NCBI RefSeq assembly: GCF_003046475.1
Contig: NZ_PZZZ01000009.1
Span: forward strand, 99,297-163,296
Direction of reading: 5' to 3'
Source of the DNA: Mycoplana dimorpha
GTDB lineage: Bacteria > Pseudomonadota > Alphaproteobacteria > Rhizobiales > Rhizobiaceae
Length of the DNA: 64,000 nt
Position 1 is the stretch's first letter, and each line of letters opens with the position of its first letter. Below the pieces are notes generated by a model. That model was not told the DNA's origin and made no database searches. It saw only the letters and a program-made list of their open reading frames with translations. The position numbers and the translations under genes are program-made. Positions 36,400-46,038 of the stretch are shown piece after piece.

Positions 36400-36830
36400 T
36401 TTTCGTGCCCCGCCGCTGCCGATTATCGGCGACGTTCTCTGGTCGCGCCAATGCGGAAGAAGGCTTATACAACCAAAAATCGTCTCAACGGCGCCCACCG
36501 GCCAAGCTAATCCTGAGCGGTATCCTCGAATGCGCCGAGTGCGGCGATCCCTGCGCCATCATGGCCAAGGATCGCCACGGCTGCACCAATCAAAGGTAGC
36601 ATCTGCCGATCGACGGCCTTCGCGGCGCCTGAAGCCAAACCAGAAGACGATCCAAGGGCTGGAGGAGCTGTGCCCAACAAGTCGCCAGAACCGCGGCGGC
36701 GATCCCGAACGAGCCCAAACCCGGCGACAGCGTGTTATGGAGGAACTGAAGGGCATCGAACGCGAGCAACGCCAGATCATCAGGCCGATCAGTGAGAGCA
36801 AGGCCGACTGCCGCTGGCAGCGTCAATAGG
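36400..36830 (+). pseudogene. large serine recombinase remnant (zinc ribbon and coiled-coil part)
   Basis: One frame reads KLILSGILECAECGDPCAIM and KDRHGCTNQR, the zinc-ribbon entry (C-x2-C and a later C) of large serine recombinases, then a stop. Homology resumes in a second frame, GLEELCPTSRQNRGG and RVMEELKGIEREQRQIIRPI, matching the coiled-coil region. No catalytic domain is left. It lies between kbl and the GS-like gene and ends where that gene's stop lies on the other strand. Confidence 0.65.
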
Positions 36831-38136
36831 CACTCTCGTAAGCGGCGCAGATGTCCACCTGACTCTTGTCGGCCAAAAAGGCGATCTCACCTTCCTTGTG
36901 CTTCACGTATACATCGGCAAAACCCTCGGGAAACCAACCGCAAACGGTCGAATTCTCCTTGAAGCGCTGGAGGGCCGCCTCCAGCGTCTGCGGCAGACGG
37001 ACATAACCGCGGGCGGCCAGAGCTTCGGTGCTCAGCAACGAGAGATCTTCCTGGGTCGCCTCGGGCACCTCCAAGCCCTCCTCGATTCCCTGTACGCCGG
37101 CATGGACGATCGCGGCGAGCGCCAGATGCGGATTTGCGGCACCATCGGCGGCACGGAACTCGAAGTTGAACTGCGAGGCGCGGTCGATGTCGCTGATGTC
37201 GGAGACCGGGCAGATGCGCACGGAGGCTTCCCGGTCACGAAAGCCGAGATTGTTGAATGCAGCGCTCCAGCGATGCGGGGTCAGGCGCAAATAGGAAACC
37301 ACGCTCGGCGCAGTGATGGCGACGATCGAGTCGAGATACTTCAGGATGCCGGCGACGAATTTTCCTGCAATGTCGGACAACTCGTGCTTGCCGTTCGGAT
37401 CGTGGGTGACGGGATTGCCCTCCGAATCCAGCATGCTCATGTGCACGTGCACGCCGTTGCCGACGCCGGCGGGATCCCGGATCGGCGTGAAGGTCGGATC
37501 GTAGCCGAGTTCGCGCGCAACCAGCCCGACTAGCTCACGCGTGATCAGCGAATGGTCCGCGATGGTGACACCCTTTTGCGGCCCCATCGTCACCTCGAAC
37601 TGGCCCGCGCCGAATTCCTTCAGGATAGTGTCCGGCGTCACACCGGCCTCGCGCATCGCGGCGACGATCGCCTCACAGAAATGGCGCTCCTCCTGAAAGC
37701 CGCCAAGCGTGAAAGCCTTTCCCACTTCGGAAACGAGATGCTTGATCTGGAATTCATGCTCGAAGGCGCCGTAAAGCGTGACGCCCGCCACCTTTTGCAG
37801 GCGTTCGAGTGCTGCTTCGAGGATCGAGCGCGTGCAGAATTCCCAGGGCCGCCCGTCCGTATAGCGGATGTTGCCGAGAACGAAATTCTCGTTCGGCGCC
37901 CCCTCCTCGCTCTCGACGCTGACGCGGGTCGCAGGATCGGGAATGAGCACGAGATCGCCGAGGGAGCCGAAGGGGCTTTCGGCGATCGCGTCGAAGCAGG
38001 TGATCTGCACATTGGTCGGCGTCCAGCCGATCCCGCGCTTCAGGCGCTTTTCCATCTGCGCCAACGGAAAGGCCTTGCCGCGCACCTTGCCCGAGAGATC
38101 GCCGCAGCAGGCAACCATCATTTCTTCACGTTTCAT
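36823..38136 (-). CDS. glutamine synthetase-like gamma-glutamyl ligase
   Basis: 437 residues from the ATG at 38136. The glutamine synthetase catalytic fold is seen in YGAFEHEFQIKH (metal Glu), GAGQFEVTMGPQKG, GVGNGVHVHMSMLDSEG (metal His) and LRLTPHRWSAAFNNLGFRDRE (ATP/substrate Arg). It lacks the usual adenylylation Tyr region, and its N-terminus (CCGDLSGKVRGKAFP) resembles gamma-glutamyl-amine ligases such as PuuA rather than nitrogen-assimilating GlnA. It would use ATP to join glutamate to an amine. Its start overlaps the RpiR regulator's end by 11 bp, so the two are co-transcribed, divergent from the amidase/importer genes. Confidence 0.87.
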   Translation of the reverse strand: MKREEMMVACCGDLSGKVRGKAFPLAQMEKRLKRGIGWTPTNVQITCFDAIAESPFGSLGDLVLIPDPATRVSVESEEGAPNENFVLGNIRYTDGRPWEFCTRSILEAALERLQKVAGVTLYGAFEHEFQIKHLVSEVGKAFTLGGFQEERHFCEAIVAAMREAGVTPDTILKEFGAGQFEVTMGPQKGVTIADHSLITRELVGLVARELGYDPTFTPIRDPAGVGNGVHVHMSMLDSEGNPVTHDPNGKHELSDIAGKFVAGILKYLDSIVAITAPSVVSYLRLTPHRWSAAFNNLGFRDREASVRICPVSDISDIDRASQFNFEFRAADGAANPHLALAAIVHAGVQGIEEGLEVPEATQEDLSLLSTEALAARGYVRLPQTLEAALQRFKENSTVCGWFPEGFADVYVKHKEGEIAFLADKSQVDICAAYESAY

Positions 38137-39028
38137 TTGTGTCCCCATCGATTTTGTTTTGGTCATATCCCGGCAGCGAGAAGCGGACGCCGTCCCAATC
38201 GCCGATGCGCTTCTGCGTCGCCTCCCAATCAGCTTCGGAGACGCGCACAATCAGCGCCTCGGCGAGAACGATCGCGGCCGCGACCGTATCCCAAGCCGTG
38301 CCTGCATCAATCGGCAGCGCGATGATGTGATCGGCGCTGCGTGCGGCGGGAGACATCCATTTGTCGGTGACGACGACGATCATCGCGCCTTGCTTTTCGG
38401 CAATCGTCTCGGCAAGGCGCGAGAGGCTGGGCTGGTACCGCCGGAAGTCGAACAGCACGACCACGTCCTTCTTGCGCATGCGCAGCACATGCTCCGGCCA
38501 GAATTCTGGATTGTCGGCCATGTGGTAGATGCCACTGCGGATCTGCCGCAGATGAATCGACAGGAAGGAGGCGACATTGTCGCTGATGCGGCCACCAAGC
38601 AAATAGATGTTGCGCGAGGAATCCGCGAGAAGAGCGGCAAGAATGTCGAACTGCGCCAGCGAAACCGTCGCCGTCATTTCCTGCAGGACGGAAGAAACCC
38701 GCGCGATGTATTCCGGCAGAAACTCCGTTTGACCAACCGGCCTCTGGGTGGACTTCAGGTCGAGCGGCGAACGCCGGCCCTCCTTCAACTCGGCAATCAA
38801 GTGGCGTTGCAAATCATGGAAACCGCCGCAGCCGATCTTGCTGACGAAACGGGTGATGGAGGGTGCGCTGACGCCGGTTTTCGCTGCCAGTTCCTGGATG
38901 CTTTCAAGACCGGTGAACGGATAGTCTGCAAGAATGGCGTTTGCGATCTTGCGCTCGCTGGCGGTCAGCTGCGCTGCGGCCTCGCGAATTCGCGTACGGA
39001 CCGTCGTCGATGCTTTCCCATCGCTCAT
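38126..39028 (-). CDS. RpiR-family regulator with SIS domain
   Basis: 300 residues. The N-terminal HTH (SIQELAAKTGVSAPSITRFV, about residues 43-62) and C-terminal SIS domain (about 125-265: NIYLLGGRISDNVASFLSIHL, WMSPAARSADHIIALP) are typical. SIS domains bind phosphorylated sugars in most cases, but RpiR proteins beside amine/amino-acid genes are also known. The ATG at 39028 has GGGAAG upstream. Repeated TGAAAAA(A)TTT sequences in the divergent promoter are candidate sites. Confidence 0.88.
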   Translation of the reverse strand: MSDGKASTTVRTRIREAAAQLTASERKIANAILADYPFTGLESIQELAAKTGVSAPSITRFVSKIGCGGFHDLQRHLIAELKEGRRSPLDLKSTQRPVGQTEFLPEYIARVSSVLQEMTATVSLAQFDILAALLADSSRNIYLLGGRISDNVASFLSIHLRQIRSGIYHMADNPEFWPEHVLRMRKKDVVVLFDFRRYQPSLSRLAETIAEKQGAMIVVVTDKWMSPAARSADHIIALPIDAGTAWDTVAAAIVLAEALIVRVSEADWEATQKRIGDWDGVRFSLPGYDQNKIDGDTNET

Positions 39029-39185
39029 TGGCGTTCTTCCCTTGTTGGGGGCGGATATTTGCGCCATGAAAAAATTTAGTCAAATGGAAAAATCGGATTG
39101 ACTATGATTGAAAAATTTCTTTGACTGACTGCCATCGAAGCCCGCGCCGCCGGCCAATGCCGGATCGCCTGACGGATCTGTTTGC
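39029..39185. promoter_or_regulatory. A+T-rich divergent promoter with repeated TGAAAAAnTTT boxes
   Basis: Boxes TGAAAAAATTTAGTCA (39067-39082) and TGAAAAATTTCTTTGA (39109-39124) lie 42 bp apart, four helical turns, with a weaker TGGAAAAATC between. They stand out from G+C-rich surroundings and resemble the A/T tracts bound by RpiR proteins. Confidence 0.45.
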
Positions 39186-40001
39186 ATGCTCAGGTTCACA
39201 GATCGCGACACGACCAGAGTGCTGACCGCAGGCGACCCCGACCCCGTCGTTCGGGTCAATTCCGAGGGCGCCTCGACCATCTTTCTGACCTGCGAACATG
39301 CCGGCCGGGCCGTGCCGACGGCGCTGGGCGACCTTGGCGTCGCACCAGAGGAAATGGAGCGGCATATCGCCTATGACGTCGGCGCCGAAGGCGTTGCTCG
39401 CGGCCTTGCCGAACGCCTCGATGCCGCGCTCATCCTCCAGCGCTACAGCCGCCTTGTGATCGACTGCAACCGCCCCTTCGAGGCGAAGGATTGCATCGTC
39501 CTTCAAAGCGACGGCACCCCGGTTCCGGCAAATGCCGATATATCGGATAGCGAGCGCCGCGCGCGCTATGTGGAAATCCACCAGCCGCTGCACGAGGCGA
39601 TTGCCACGGCGCTCGACCGGCGCCAGGCGGCGGGCAAGCCGTCCCTCCTCGTCTCTGTGCACAGCTTCACGCCGGTCATGCGCGCAACGGGCGCCGTGCG
39701 CGATTTCGAACTCGGCCTTCTCTACAATCGCGATGCACGGCTCGCCGAACGGCTGGTCGAGACATTTCGCGCGGCCAATCCCGACGTCACGGTGAAGCTC
39801 AACGCGCCGTACCACGTCGACGATATCTCGGACTACACGATCCCGGCGCATGGCGAGCGGCGCGGCATTCCGCATGTGCTCATCGAAGTGCGCAACGACC
39901 TCATCAACGACGCCCGTGGGCAGCAGGAATGGGCCGAGCGCCTTGCCAAGCCGCTGCGCCTTGCGGCGGAAAACCTCGAAGGAACCCCTGATGGCCACTG
40001 A
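39186..40001 (+). CDS. N-formylglutamate amidohydrolase-like enzyme
   Basis: 271 residues. FLTCEHAGRAVP (metal-binding E-H-A-G), YDVGAEGVARGLAERLDA, SRLVIDCNRP and LVSVHSFTPVM are the signatures of the FGase (HutG-type) zinc amidohydrolase fold. The family removes formyl or similar groups from N-acyl amino acids; as no hut genes are near, another N-acyl or gamma-glutamyl compound is likely. It is the first gene of the plus-strand operon and overlaps the next gene by 11 bp. Confidence 0.85.
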   Translation: MLRFTDRDTTRVLTAGDPDPVVRVNSEGASTIFLTCEHAGRAVPTALGDLGVAPEEMERHIAYDVGAEGVARGLAERLDAALILQRYSRLVIDCNRPFEAKDCIVLQSDGTPVPANADISDSERRARYVEIHQPLHEAIATALDRRQAAGKPSLLVSVHSFTPVMRATGAVRDFELGLLYNRDARLAERLVETFRAANPDVTVKLNAPYHVDDISDYTIPAHGERRGIPHVLIEVRNDLINDARGQQEWAERLAKPLRLAAENLEGTPDGH

Positions 40002-40641
40002 CCATCTGACCACGCGAAACGTACCGCTCGACCCGGCCGCCTCCGCCATCCTCTTCATCGACGTGCAGAACTTTTCGGTGCGCCGCGAAGGCGGCGAGTT
40101 CAAGGACGTCTCCGATGCGGAGATCGAGGGCAAGTACGGCTATTATTTCAAGCGCATCCACGAGGTGGCGATCCCTAACATGCAGCGCCTGCTCGACGGC
40201 TTTCGCAAGGCCGGTATCGAAGTGCTGCACACGACGATCGAGAGCCTGACCAAGGACGGCCGCGACCGCAGCCTTGACTACAAGATCACCGGCTTCAACG
40301 TGCCGAAGGGCTCGTGGGACGGCAAGGTCATCGATGAGCTCGAGCCGCTGGATGACGAGATCGTCCTGCCGAAGAGCTCCTCCAGCGTCTTCGTCTCCAC
40401 CCATATCGACTATATCCTGCGCAATCTCGGGGTGAAGCAAATCGTGCTGTGCGGCCTCCTCACCGACCAATGTGTGGAATCCGCCGTGCGCGACGCCTGC
40501 GATCTCAACTACCTCGTGACGTTGGTGCCGGATGCCTGTGGCACCTACTCGCAGGAGCGGCACGATTTTTCGCTCAATGCCATCAAGGGCTATTGCCGCC
40601 AGATCTCGACCGATGATCTCCTGAAGGAAATCGGGCAGTAA
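39991..40641 (+). CDS. isochorismatase-like cysteine hydrolase
   Basis: 216 residues. The triad is visible: Asp in ILFIDVQNFS, Lys in IVLPKSSSSVF and Cys in LCGLLTDQCVESAVRDA. Members hydrolyse amides and ureides (N-carbamoylsarcosine, ureidoacrylate, nicotinamide). A second member lies at 45357 in the same operon. The ATG at 39991 is fixed by the overlap with the upstream gene. Confidence 0.88.
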   Translation: MATDHLTTRNVPLDPAASAILFIDVQNFSVRREGGEFKDVSDAEIEGKYGYYFKRIHEVAIPNMQRLLDGFRKAGIEVLHTTIESLTKDGRDRSLDYKITGFNVPKGSWDGKVIDELEPLDDEIVLPKSSSSVFVSTHIDYILRNLGVKQIVLCGLLTDQCVESAVRDACDLNYLVTLVPDACGTYSQERHDFSLNAIKGYCRQISTDDLLKEIGQ

Positions 40642-40759
40642 AGTCTGCCGGGGAGGACCGGCGAAACGCAACAAGGAGCATTCGAAAGCGGACCGTACAA
40701 AAAACAAAAGACCGGCCCGCCTCCATTCACTGCCATAAGGCATCATAAGGGGAACGATA

Positions 40760-41932
40760 ATGAAAACGAGGACTTCCAAACTGCTTCTGGCGGCAAGCCT
40801 GGCGCTTGCCTCTTCCGCCGCACTTGCCGATGACGACAAGATCGTGATCGGCGGTGCATTGTCGATGACGGGCATCCAAGCCCCGCTCGACACCCCCGGC
40901 TATAACGGCGCCCAGGTGGCGGTTAAATATCTCAACGACAATGGCGGTGTGCTCGGCAAGCAGATCGAGTTCATCAATATGGACGGCAAGTCCGACCCTG
41001 TGACAGTTGGCAACGTCGCCGTCGAGCTGATCGACAAGGGTGCTCAGGTCATCGTCGCGCCGTGCGACTTCGACTTCGGTTCGCCGGCAAGCCGCGAAGC
41101 GCAGTCGGCCGGCCTCGTCGGCATCTCGACCTGCGCCTCCGACCCGCTCTATTCGTCCTGGTCGCTCGGCGACAAGCAGTTCACGCTCTCCATGTGGAAC
41201 ACCACGATGGGCGCGACGGCAGCCGATTTCGCGGTCAAGGAGAAGGGCTGGAAGACGGCCTATGTCGTGACCGACCAGTTCATCGCCTATACCAAGTCGC
41301 TCTCGAAATATTTCGTTGAGCAGTTCAAGGCCGATGGCGGCGAGATCCTGCTGGAAGACACCTATACCAACGGCGACAACAACTTTTCCGCCCAACTCGC
41401 GCGTCTCCAGGCGCTCGGCAAGAAGCCGGACGTGATCTTCGTCTCGTCCTACGGCACGGATATCGGCGTGATCATCCGCGCGCTGCGGGAAGTCGGCTAT
41501 GATGCGCCGGTCCTCGGCGGCGACGCCTATGACGACCCGGCCATGCACGAGTCGCTCGGCGAAAAGTTCGGCAACAACGTCTTTTTCGTCACCCACACCT
41601 GGATGGGCCCGGAAGCGCATCCGGACATGCCGAAATTCATCGAGCTCTATACGCAGATGCACGGCAATGCGCCGGATACGTCCTTCGTCTCGACCGGCTG
41701 GGACACGATCATGATGATCGCCGACGCGATCAAGGCAGCTGGCACGACGGAAGGCGGCGCGCTCGCTAAGGCGCTGGAAGACGGCCAGTACAAGCTTCTG
41801 ACCGGCGACCTCGACTACGGCACCGCGGAAGAGGGCCATGTGCCGAACAAGGCAGCGGCCATCATCGAGCTGAAGGGCGGCAAGCCGAGCTTCGTGGGCT
41901 GGCGCAAGCCGGAATCCCTGCCCAAGCCCTGA
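40760..41932 (+). CDS. branched-chain-type (LivK-like) binding protein
   Basis: 390 residues with a signal peptide ending at ALA-DD (about residue 22). DKIVIGGALSMTGIQAPLDT and GAQVAVKYLNDNGGVLGKQIEF are typical of the type I periplasmic fold of amino-acid/amide importers (LivK, FmdD, UrtA). AAGGGGAACG precedes the ATG. The four transport genes follow. Confidence 0.92.
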   Translation: MKTRTSKLLLAASLALASSAALADDDKIVIGGALSMTGIQAPLDTPGYNGAQVAVKYLNDNGGVLGKQIEFINMDGKSDPVTVGNVAVELIDKGAQVIVAPCDFDFGSPASREAQSAGLVGISTCASDPLYSSWSLGDKQFTLSMWNTTMGATAADFAVKEKGWKTAYVVTDQFIAYTKSLSKYFVEQFKADGGEILLEDTYTNGDNNFSAQLARLQALGKKPDVIFVSSYGTDIGVIIRALREVGYDAPVLGGDAYDDPAMHESLGEKFGNNVFFVTHTWMGPEAHPDMPKFIELYTQMHGNAPDTSFVSTGWDTIMMIADAIKAAGTTEGGALAKALEDGQYKLLTGDLDYGTAEEGHVPNKAAAIIELKGGKPSFVGWRKPESLPKP

Positions 41933-41943
41933 TCCGCATTCCC

Positions 41944-41965
41944 GGGCCGGTGTCATAGCCGGCCC
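41944..41965 (+). repeat. intercistronic hairpin after the binding-protein gene
   Basis: Arms GGGCCGG (41944-41950) and CCGGCCC (41959-41965) with an 8-nt loop lie 11 bp past the binding-protein stop and 20 bp before the ATPase gene. No T-run follows. Confidence 0.5.
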
Positions 41966-41984
41966 TCCCAATTTCGGAAAAGCC

Positions 41985-42719
41985 ATGTCTGAAACGCGTC
42001 TCGCGGCAAACGACGTGTCGGTGGAATTCACCGGCCTCCGCGCCCTCGACCATGTGTCGCTTTCTGTCCTCACCGGCGAGGTCGTCGGCCTGATCGGGCC
42101 GAACGGCTCCGGCAAGACGACGCTCATCAATGCCATCACCGGCCAGGTGAAGCTGGCGACCGGCACGATCGTCGCCGGCGACACCACGCTGTCCGGCCTC
42201 TCGCCGCGCGAGATCGCGCTTGCCGGGGTCAGCCGCTCCTTCCAGATCGTCCGCCTCTTCAACACGATGACGGTGCTGGAAAATGTCGAGGCCGCCGCGC
42301 TTGCAAAGGGCGCATCCCGCGCTGTCGCAGCCGAACGCGCGGCCAGCCTTCTTGCCGAGCTCAAGCTTTCGGCGAAGGCGGACGAGTTGGGCGAGAGCCT
42401 CAGCTACGGCGACAAGCGCCGGGTCGAGATCGCTCGGGCGCTCGCCGCCGAGCCGCGTTTCCTGCTCCTCGACGAGCCGGCGGCCGGGATGAACGACGCC
42501 GAGACCGAAACGCTGCTGCACACGCTTGCCGACCTGCCGAAGACGCGCGGTCTCGGCCTGCTGATCATCGACCACGACATGGGCCTCATCATGCGCCTCT
42601 GCCACCGGCTGCATGTCCTCGCCTCCGGCCGCACCATTGCCGAGGGCGATGCCGCCCATGTCCGCAGCCATCCGGCCGTCATCGAGGCCTATCTCGGCAA
42701 GGGGGCGGTCAATGCTTGA
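41985..42719 (+). CDS. LivG-like ABC ATPase
   Basis: 244 residues. Walker A IGPNGSGKTTLINAI, signature variant LSYGDKRRVEIARAL, Walker B FLLLDEPAAGM and IIDHDMGLIMRLCHR (switch His) are as in LivG. The stop overlaps the livF-like start by eight bases. Confidence 0.93.
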   Translation: MSETRLAANDVSVEFTGLRALDHVSLSVLTGEVVGLIGPNGSGKTTLINAITGQVKLATGTIVAGDTTLSGLSPREIALAGVSRSFQIVRLFNTMTVLENVEAAALAKGASRAVAAERAASLLAELKLSAKADELGESLSYGDKRRVEIARALAAEPRFLLLDEPAAGMNDAETETLLHTLADLPKTRGLGLLIIDHDMGLIMRLCHRLHVLASGRTIAEGDAAHVRSHPAVIEAYLGKGAVNA

Positions 42720-43419
42720 CGTCACCGATCTTTCCGTCAGCTACGGCACGATCCGCGCCGTGCGCGGCATCAGCTTCACCGTCGGCAAGGGCGAGCTAGT
42801 CAGCCTGCTCGGCGCAAACGGTGCCGGCAAATCCTCGACCATCAAATGCATCGCCGGCGCGCTGAAAGCGGCGGGCGGTTCGATTGCGCTCGAAGGCAAG
42901 GATATCACTGCCGCCAATCCCGAGCAGGTCATCCGCGCCGGCCTTGCCACCGTGCCTGAAACCCGCGACGTGTTTCCGGACCTGACGGTCGCCGAGAACC
43001 TCATGCTCGGCGCCTACATCCACCGCCGCGACCAGGCCGGCAACCGGCAGAACCTGGAAAAGCTGCACACGCTCTTTCCGCGGCTTGCCGAACGCTCCGG
43101 CCAAGCCGCAGGAACGCTTTCCGGCGGCGAGCAGCAGATGCTCGTCATCGCCCGGGCGCTGATGGCGCGGCCAAGCGTGCTGCTCCTTGACGAGCCCTCT
43201 CTCGGCCTCGCGCCCGCCATCGTCGAGCGCATCTTCGAGATGATCGCGACGCTGAAGCAATCGGGTCTCACCATCCTGCTCGTCGAGCAGAACGTGAACC
43301 AGGCGCTTTCCGTCGCCGACCGCGCCTATGTCATGCGGCTCGGCGCAATCGTCGCATCCGGCACGGCCGACGAGATCCGCTCCGGCAGCGATCTCAGCGC
43401 GCATTATCTGGGAGGCTGA
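42712..43419 (+). CDS. LivF-like ABC ATPase
   Basis: 235 residues. Walker A LLGANGAGKSSTIK, signature LSGGEQQMLVIARAL, Walker B VLLLDEPSLGLAP and LVEQNVNQAL are as in LivF. The ATG at 42712 is set by family length and overlap with the preceding gene. Confidence 0.93.
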   Translation: MLDVTDLSVSYGTIRAVRGISFTVGKGELVSLLGANGAGKSSTIKCIAGALKAAGGSIALEGKDITAANPEQVIRAGLATVPETRDVFPDLTVAENLMLGAYIHRRDQAGNRQNLEKLHTLFPRLAERSGQAAGTLSGGEQQMLVIARALMARPSVLLLDEPSLGLAPAIVERIFEMIATLKQSGLTILLVEQNVNQALSVADRAYVMRLGAIVASGTADEIRSGSDLSAHYLGG

Positions 43420-43424
43420 TCCCC

Positions 43425-44315
43425 ATGGCTTTCGCGATCCAGTTCGTCATCGACGTCTTGAGCCTTGGCGGGGCCTATGCCCTCATGGCGCTCGGCCTCG
43501 TCATCATCTACGGCATCCTGCGCCTCGTGAACTTCGCCTATGGCGAACTCATCATGGTCGCCGGATACACGATGTATCTTTCCAGCGGCTCCGGCCTACC
43601 CTGGCTCGTCATGGCCACCCTTGCCGTCGGCATGGCGGTGCTCTTCGGCATCCTCACCGACTATGCCGCCTTCCGTCCGGTGCGCGCCAAATCGGTAACG
43701 GCGGTGCTGATCACCTCCTTCGCCTTCTCGAACCTGCTGCAGAACGCGGCGCTGCTCTTCATCTCGCCGCGCCCGCGCAATGTGCCGCTGCCCGAAATCT
43801 TCTCGCAGACCATCTCGATCGGCGGGGCGATCACGCCGGTGCGCAACCTCATCACCATCGCCGCCTCCATCGTGCTGCTCGCCGGCGTGGCCTTCCTCAT
43901 GCGCAAGACGACGCTCGGCATCGCCATGCGCGCCGCCGCGACGAATTTCACCATGGCGCGCATGCTCGGCGTACCGGCAAATCTCATCATCTCCTCGGCC
44001 TTCGCGCTGTCGGGCTTCCTTGCCGGCGTCGTCGGCATTTTGTGGATCGGGCGCATCGGCACGGTCGTGCCGGGCGTCGGGCTGGAGCCGCTGCTCGTCG
44101 CCTTCATCGCCACCGTCATCGGCGGCATGCGCAGTCTTCCCGGCGCTGTCGTCGGCGGCTTCCTGCTGGCGCTGATCGATACGACGCTCAACTACACCCT
44201 GTCGCAGGATCTCCTGAAATTCCGCGACGCCTTCACCTTCAGCCTCGTCATCCTGATCCTGCTCTGGCGCCCCCAGGGCCTCATCAAGGGCCCGGCGAGC
44301 GGCCAGCGGACCTGA
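43425..44315 (+). CDS. LivH-like ABC permease
   Basis: 296 residues, about eight helices. GGAYALMALGLVIIYGILRL near the N-terminus and GIAMRAAATNFTMARMLGVP (the cytoplasmic coupling loop) are typical LivH features. It starts 5 bp after the ATPase gene. Confidence 0.93.
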   Translation: MAFAIQFVIDVLSLGGAYALMALGLVIIYGILRLVNFAYGELIMVAGYTMYLSSGSGLPWLVMATLAVGMAVLFGILTDYAAFRPVRAKSVTAVLITSFAFSNLLQNAALLFISPRPRNVPLPEIFSQTISIGGAITPVRNLITIAASIVLLAGVAFLMRKTTLGIAMRAAATNFTMARMLGVPANLIISSAFALSGFLAGVVGILWIGRIGTVVPGVGLEPLLVAFIATVIGGMRSLPGAVVGGFLLALIDTTLNYTLSQDLLKFRDAFTFSLVILILLWRPQGLIKGPASGQRT

Positions 44316-44328
44316 AGGAGCGGACCTC

Positions 44329-45360
44329 ATGAAACATTCCTACCTCACCGCCGTCATCCTGATCGCCGTCATCGCCGCCGTCGCGGTGGGCAGCCAGGTC
44401 CTCGGCATCCGCCTCTACGACCGCATCGCGACCAATCTCCTGATCTCGCTTGTGCTCGTCGTCGGTCTCCAGACCTTCATGGGCAATTCGGGCCTGCTTT
44501 CCTTCGCCCATATCGGCTTCATGGGCCTTGGCGCCTATACGTCCGCCGTACTGACCATCCCGGCCCAGATGAAGGGCATGGCGCTGCCGGATCTCTACGG
44601 GTTCATGAAGGCCGTGGAGATTTCGCCGCTCCTCGCGATGTTCGCGGCCGGACTGGTGGCCGCGGTTGTGGCGGCGGTCGTTGCCTATCCGCTGATGCGG
44701 CTTTCCGATGCCGCGGCCGTCATCACCTCCTTCGCGCTGCTTGTCGTCCTCTATACCGTGATGAACAACTGGAGCGCCTTCACCAACGGTCCGCGCACGC
44801 TCTTTGGCCTGCCAAAAACCACGGAATTGCCGGTCGCCGCCATTGTCGCGGCCATCGTGGTGGTCGTGGCGCTGGTCTTCAAGGAATCGCGCACCGGCAA
44901 GCTGCTCCGGGCCTCCCGTGAGGACGAGGTAGCCGCCGCCGCGCTGGGCGCCAACATTCCGCATCTGCGCTGGCGGGCCTTCATCCTTGCCGCCTTTATC
45001 GCCGGGATCGGCGGGGCGCTGTGGGGCCATTTCATCACCTCCTTCGCACCCAAGGCTTTCTACCTGAAGGAGACCTTCCTCATCATCACCATGCTGGTGA
45101 TCGGCGGGGCGAATACGGTGACGGGAGCTGTCGCCGGCACCATTCTCGTCACCGTCGCCTACGAGGGCCTGCGCGGCACCGAAGGCGCGCTGAACGCCAC
45201 CGCGGCCGCCGCCGGGCAGGTCGTCGGCCTAACCGAGATCGTTCTGGCGCTCGCCATGATCGCCGTGATGATCGTCAAGCCGGGCGGCCTCTTCCCGAAC
45301 CGAGAGATCGGTCACATCCTCAACCGCACACGCCGCAAGAAGGAGATTGCCACCCCATGA
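44329..45360 (+). CDS. LivM-like ABC permease
   Basis: 343 residues, about nine helices; LLSFAHIGFMGLGAYTSAVL and LLRASREDEVAAAALGAN are the LivM motifs. Its stop overlaps the next gene's start (ATGA), tying the importer to the second cysteine hydrolase. Confidence 0.93.
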   Translation: MKHSYLTAVILIAVIAAVAVGSQVLGIRLYDRIATNLLISLVLVVGLQTFMGNSGLLSFAHIGFMGLGAYTSAVLTIPAQMKGMALPDLYGFMKAVEISPLLAMFAAGLVAAVVAAVVAYPLMRLSDAAAVITSFALLVVLYTVMNNWSAFTNGPRTLFGLPKTTELPVAAIVAAIVVVVALVFKESRTGKLLRASREDEVAAAALGANIPHLRWRAFILAAFIAGIGGALWGHFITSFAPKAFYLKETFLIITMLVIGGANTVTGAVAGTILVTVAYEGLRGTEGALNATAAAAGQVVGLTEIVLALAMIAVMIVKPGGLFPNREIGHILNRTRRKKEIATP

Positions 45361-46025
45361 GCTGGAAAACCGCCTATCGTTCCTTCTACTATGCCAATGC
45401 CGAAGCGCCCGACGACATCGTCCTCGACCCCGAAACAACGGCGCTGCTGGTCATCGATATCCAGAACACCTATCTCGATCCGAAGGATACGCCCGAGGAA
45501 ACCGCCCGCTGGCAGCCCTTCTACGAGGGCATGCGGAAAACGGTGATCCCAAACACGGCGCGCCTCATCGAGGAATGCCGCAAGCGCAAGGTGGAGGTCA
45601 TCTTCGCCCGCATCGCCTGCTTGAAGCCAGACGGCCGCGACCGCTCGCTGAGCCAGAAGAAGCCCGGCTTCAACTACCTTCTGCTGCCGAAGGACCTGCC
45701 GGAAGGCCAGGTCGTGCCGGAACTCGAACCGCGTGCCGACGAGATCGTTATCACCAAGACGTCTGACAGCGCGCTGACCGGCACAAACTTGCGCCTCGTT
45801 CTCCATAATATGGGCATCAAGAACGTCATCTGTTGCGGCATCTTCACCGACCAGTGCGTCTCCTCCACGGTGCGCAGCCTCGCCGACGAAAGCTTCGGTG
45901 TCCTCGTTGTTGAGGATTGCGGCGCGGCGGCGACGGACGAACTGCACCGGCGGGAGCTGGAGATCATCAACATGATCTACTGCCACGTCGTCCAACTCGA
46001 CGAGGTTCTGACCTTCTTCAGATAG
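45357..46025 (+). CDS. second isochorismatase-like cysteine hydrolase
   Basis: 222 residues. Triad Asp in LLVIDIQNTYL, Lys in IVITKTSDSALTG and Cys in CCGIFTDQCVSSTVRSL. It is a paralog of the protein at 39991 (shared PNxxRLL, KxDGRDRSL and P-E-L-E-P segments), so the two may act on successive or related amides. Confidence 0.89.
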   Translation: MSWKTAYRSFYYANAEAPDDIVLDPETTALLVIDIQNTYLDPKDTPEETARWQPFYEGMRKTVIPNTARLIEECRKRKVEVIFARIACLKPDGRDRSLSQKKPGFNYLLLPKDLPEGQVVPELEPRADEIVITKTSDSALTGTNLRLVLHNMGIKNVICCGIFTDQCVSSTVRSLADESFGVLVVEDCGAAATDELHRRELEIINMIYCHVVQLDEVLTFFR

Positions 46026-46038
46026 CGAGGATAGCTGC

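Noticed and set aside
40727..42364. 545-residue minus-strand frame across the LivK-like and LivG-like genes
   Set aside because: Antisense to two well-supported genes; no domain or ribosome site.
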